Source: Thermoleophilia bacterium
GTDB lineage: Bacteria > Actinomycetota > Thermoleophilia > Gaiellales > Gaiellaceae
DNA length: 6,806 bases
Assembly (NCBI GenBank): GCA_013362295.1
Contig: JABFWJ010000036.1
Coordinates: 1-6,806, forward strand
Direction: 5' to 3'
The translations under genes and the position numbers were made by a program. This document shows, piece after piece, positions 5,163-6,806 of the stretch (position 1 is its first letter; each line of letters opens with the position of its first letter). The notes under the pieces are model-generated. The model was not told where the DNA came from. It ran no database searches and worked only from the letters and a program-made list of their open reading frames with translations.

Positions 5163-6806
5163 ATGCGCTACCCGAAAGAGGAGATCGAGAAGTACCGCCG
5201 CACCGCCGGCGACCTGGAGAACGAGCTCATCGACGAGTACAAGGCGGGAACCATGTCGCGTCGCGAGCTGCTCCAGCGTGGCTCGGTGCTCGGCATGTCG
5301 CTTCCGTTCCTCGGACTGCTGACCGGTGGGGCACAGGCGGCCGTCGCGAAGCCCAGCGCGATCGCGCGCCGGACGGCCACGACCCTGCGGTTCGGCGGGG
5401 TGATCCCGGACGGCTCGCTGGAACCGCCCTTGCTCCAGTCGCTCGGGGCGCTGGCCGTCTCGCACATCCCGGGCGAACAGCTCGTGTTCGCGGACAAGAA
5501 CTCGGTGCTGCGGCCGCGGCTCGCGACGTCGTGGAAGGCGTCGAAGGGGAGCAAGGCGTGGACGTTCAACATCCGCAAGGGCGTGAAGTTCCACGACGGG
5601 ACGCCGCTCTCGGCCGACGACGTCGTGGCGACGTTCAACCGGCTGCTGACGAAGGACTCGCAGGCGCTCTCGTCGTTCAAGGGCGTGCTCTCGCAGGGCG
5701 GCGTGCACAAGGTCGACGACCACACGGTCCGCTTCGATCTCGACTCGCCGAACGGCTTCTTCCCGTACCTGACGGGACAGATGACCTACCAGGCGATCAT
5801 CCTCCCGAAGTCGTACGAGCTGCCGTCCGACCTCTCGAAGCCGGGCGAGTGGACGAACAAGATGAACGGGACCGGCCCGTTCACCCTGAAGCAGAACCGC
5901 GGCGCGGCCGGTCTCACCTTCGCCGCGAACCCGAGCTACTGGGGCGGCAAGCCGGCGATCGACACGGTCGAGTACTCGATCCTCGAGGACCAGGCGCGGG
6001 TGACCGCCCTGCAGAGCGGCCAGATCGATCTGGCGCACCAGATCAGCTTCCAGGGCGCCCAGCAGCTGCAGGGCCACGCGAACGTGATCCCGCTCCAGAC
6101 CGCGAACCACCGCTACCTGAACATGAACGTGCACGTGAAGCCGTTCAACGACGTGCGCGTGCGGCAGGCGATCGCGCTGGCGCTCGACCGTCCGCAGATC
6201 GCGAGCGGGCTGTGGGGCAAGTACGCCCAGGTCGGCAACGACAGCCCGATGTGGCCCGGCTACGCGTTCACCGACAAGAGCGTGCCGCAGCGGAAGCAGA
6301 ACCTCGCGAAGGCGCGCGCGCTGCTGAAGGCCGCGGGGGCGACGAACCTCAACCTCACGCTCACGTGCTACCGGAGCTTCGAGATGCCCGACTACGCGCA
6401 GCGGGTCGCGCAGGCGCTCAAGAAGATCGGCATCAACTGCCAGGTCAAGGTCTATACGAGCGCTCAGTACTTCGACGGGGTCAGCTTCGGTGCGGCGGGG
6501 AAGATCGCGCCCTGGCTCTCGACGAACTTCGGCATCGTCGACTACGGCCACCGGCCCGTGCCGTTGACCTACCTGAACGCCGCGCTCCGCAGCGGGGGCG
6601 TCTGGAACGCGGCGCGCTACAACAGCAAGAAGTTCGACACGATGATCAACAACTTCCAATCGGCTGCGAGCCTCAAGGCGCAGAAGAAGTTCGCGCGGCA
6701 GATCGAATTGCAGTTGCTGAAGGACACGCCGGTGATCTACGGCTACTTCTACAACTTCATTGCAGCCGCGAGCCCCAAGGTGCACGGAGATGTTCCCGAC
6801 GGCATC
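5163..6806 (+). CDS. Oligopeptide/nickel-type ABC transporter substrate-binding protein (3' end beyond window)
   Basis: Predicted extracytoplasmic solute-binding protein of family 5 (SBP_bac_5, PF00496), the capture component of an importer for peptides, nickel chelates, opines or other small solutes. The frame is open for 548 codons to the window edge, close to full family length, so probably only a short tail is missing. N-terminal order: a charged extension (1-30), a twin-arginine motif SRRELLQ (R33, R34), a hydrophobic stretch (about 41-58), and a possible AQA cleavage site near residue 59. The Tat motif suggests export in folded form. Family signatures are RPRLATSWK (118-125), the WTFNIRKGVKFHDGTPLSADD block (133-153) and GTGPF (236-240). 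No Lys/Asp-rich metal site is evident. Permease and ATPase genes would be expected downstream. It is divergent from operon B and probably co-regulated. The solute cannot be deduced; the neighbouring enzymes make an amino-acid- or amide-like compound plausible. Confidence 0.9.
   Translation, partial: MRYPKEEIEKYRRTAGDLENELIDEYKAGTMSRRELLQRGSVLGMSLPFLGLLTGGAQAAVAKPSAIARRTATTLRFGGVIPDGSLEPPLLQSLGALAVSHIPGEQLVFADKNSVLRPRLATSWKASKGSKAWTFNIRKGVKFHDGTPLSADDVVATFNRLLTKDSQALSSFKGVLSQGGVHKVDDHTVRFDLDSPNGFFPYLTGQMTYQAIILPKSYELPSDLSKPGEWTNKMNGTGPFTLKQNRGAAGLTFAANPSYWGGKPAIDTVEYSILEDQARVTALQSGQIDLAHQISFQGAQQLQGHANVIPLQTANHRYLNMNVHVKPFNDVRVRQAIALALDRPQIASGLWGKYAQVGNDSPMWPGYAFTDKSVPQRKQNLAKARALLKAAGATNLNLTLTCYRSFEMPDYAQRVAQALKKIGINCQVKVYTSAQYFDGVSFGAAGKIAPWLSTNFGIVDYGHRPVPLTYLNAALRSGGVWNAARYNSKKFDTMINNFQSAASLKAQKKFARQIELQLLKDTPVIYGYFYNFIAAASPKVHGDVPDGI

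Noticed and set aside
5160..6785. A 541-codon minus-strand open frame antisense to the ABC binding protein
   Set aside because: It is Arg/Val/Leu-rich with no domain features, while the plus strand encodes a clear SBP_bac_5 protein with a good ribosome-binding site. Such open antisense frames follow from G/C-biased third codon positions.

Overview
The window is a catabolic-looking neighbourhood from a very GC-rich bacterium, most likely an actinomycete-type soil organism. The support is the strong G/C bias at third codon positions, long open frames on the wrong strand, tight gene packing, and a Tat-type substrate-binding protein with a charged N-terminal extension of a style I associate with Thermoleophilia. 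The lineage is inferred, not proven.

There are six protein genes and no RNA gene, insertion sequence or CRISPR array. On the minus strand, three genes overlap by 4 nt each and form operon A, read from 1683 down through base 1: an amidohydrolase-2 (ACMSD-like) enzyme, a cysteine-dioxygenase-family thiol dioxygenase with all three iron-ligand histidines, and the first 91 codons of a histidase/aromatic amino acid ammonia-lyase. Divergent from them, on the plus strand, is an imidazolonepropionase-like metal-dependent hydrolase ending at 2974. The short gap between these two (1684-1753) holds two near-identical palindromes whose centres lie 20 bp apart. On the minus strand again, operon B (5057 down to 3004) encodes a nitrilase-superfamily C-N hydrolase followed, with an ATGA overlap, by a Rieske oxygenase alpha subunit. 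The plus-strand hydrolase and the Rieske gene converge on a small shared hairpin whose arms begin with the two TAG stop codons. Divergent from operon B, a plus-strand gene encodes an extracytoplasmic oligopeptide-type ABC substrate-binding protein that runs off the right edge.

As a system, the window combines a solute-capture protein, an oxygenase whose active-site glutamate resembles that of betaine/carnitine Rieske enzymes, an amino-acid-type lyase, a thiol dioxygenase and three hydrolases acting on C-N or C-C bonds. One consistent reading is uptake and stepwise breakdown of a nitrogen-rich, possibly sulfur-containing amino acid derivative. A trimethylated histidine such as hercynine or ergothioneine is one candidate, and an aromatic amino acid derivative is another. 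No substrate is proven by the sequence, and no Rieske reductase, ABC permease/ATPase or urocanase is present here. Two genes, the lyase and the imidazolonepropionase-like hydrolase, lack an ATG/GTG/TTG start where homology says the protein should begin.
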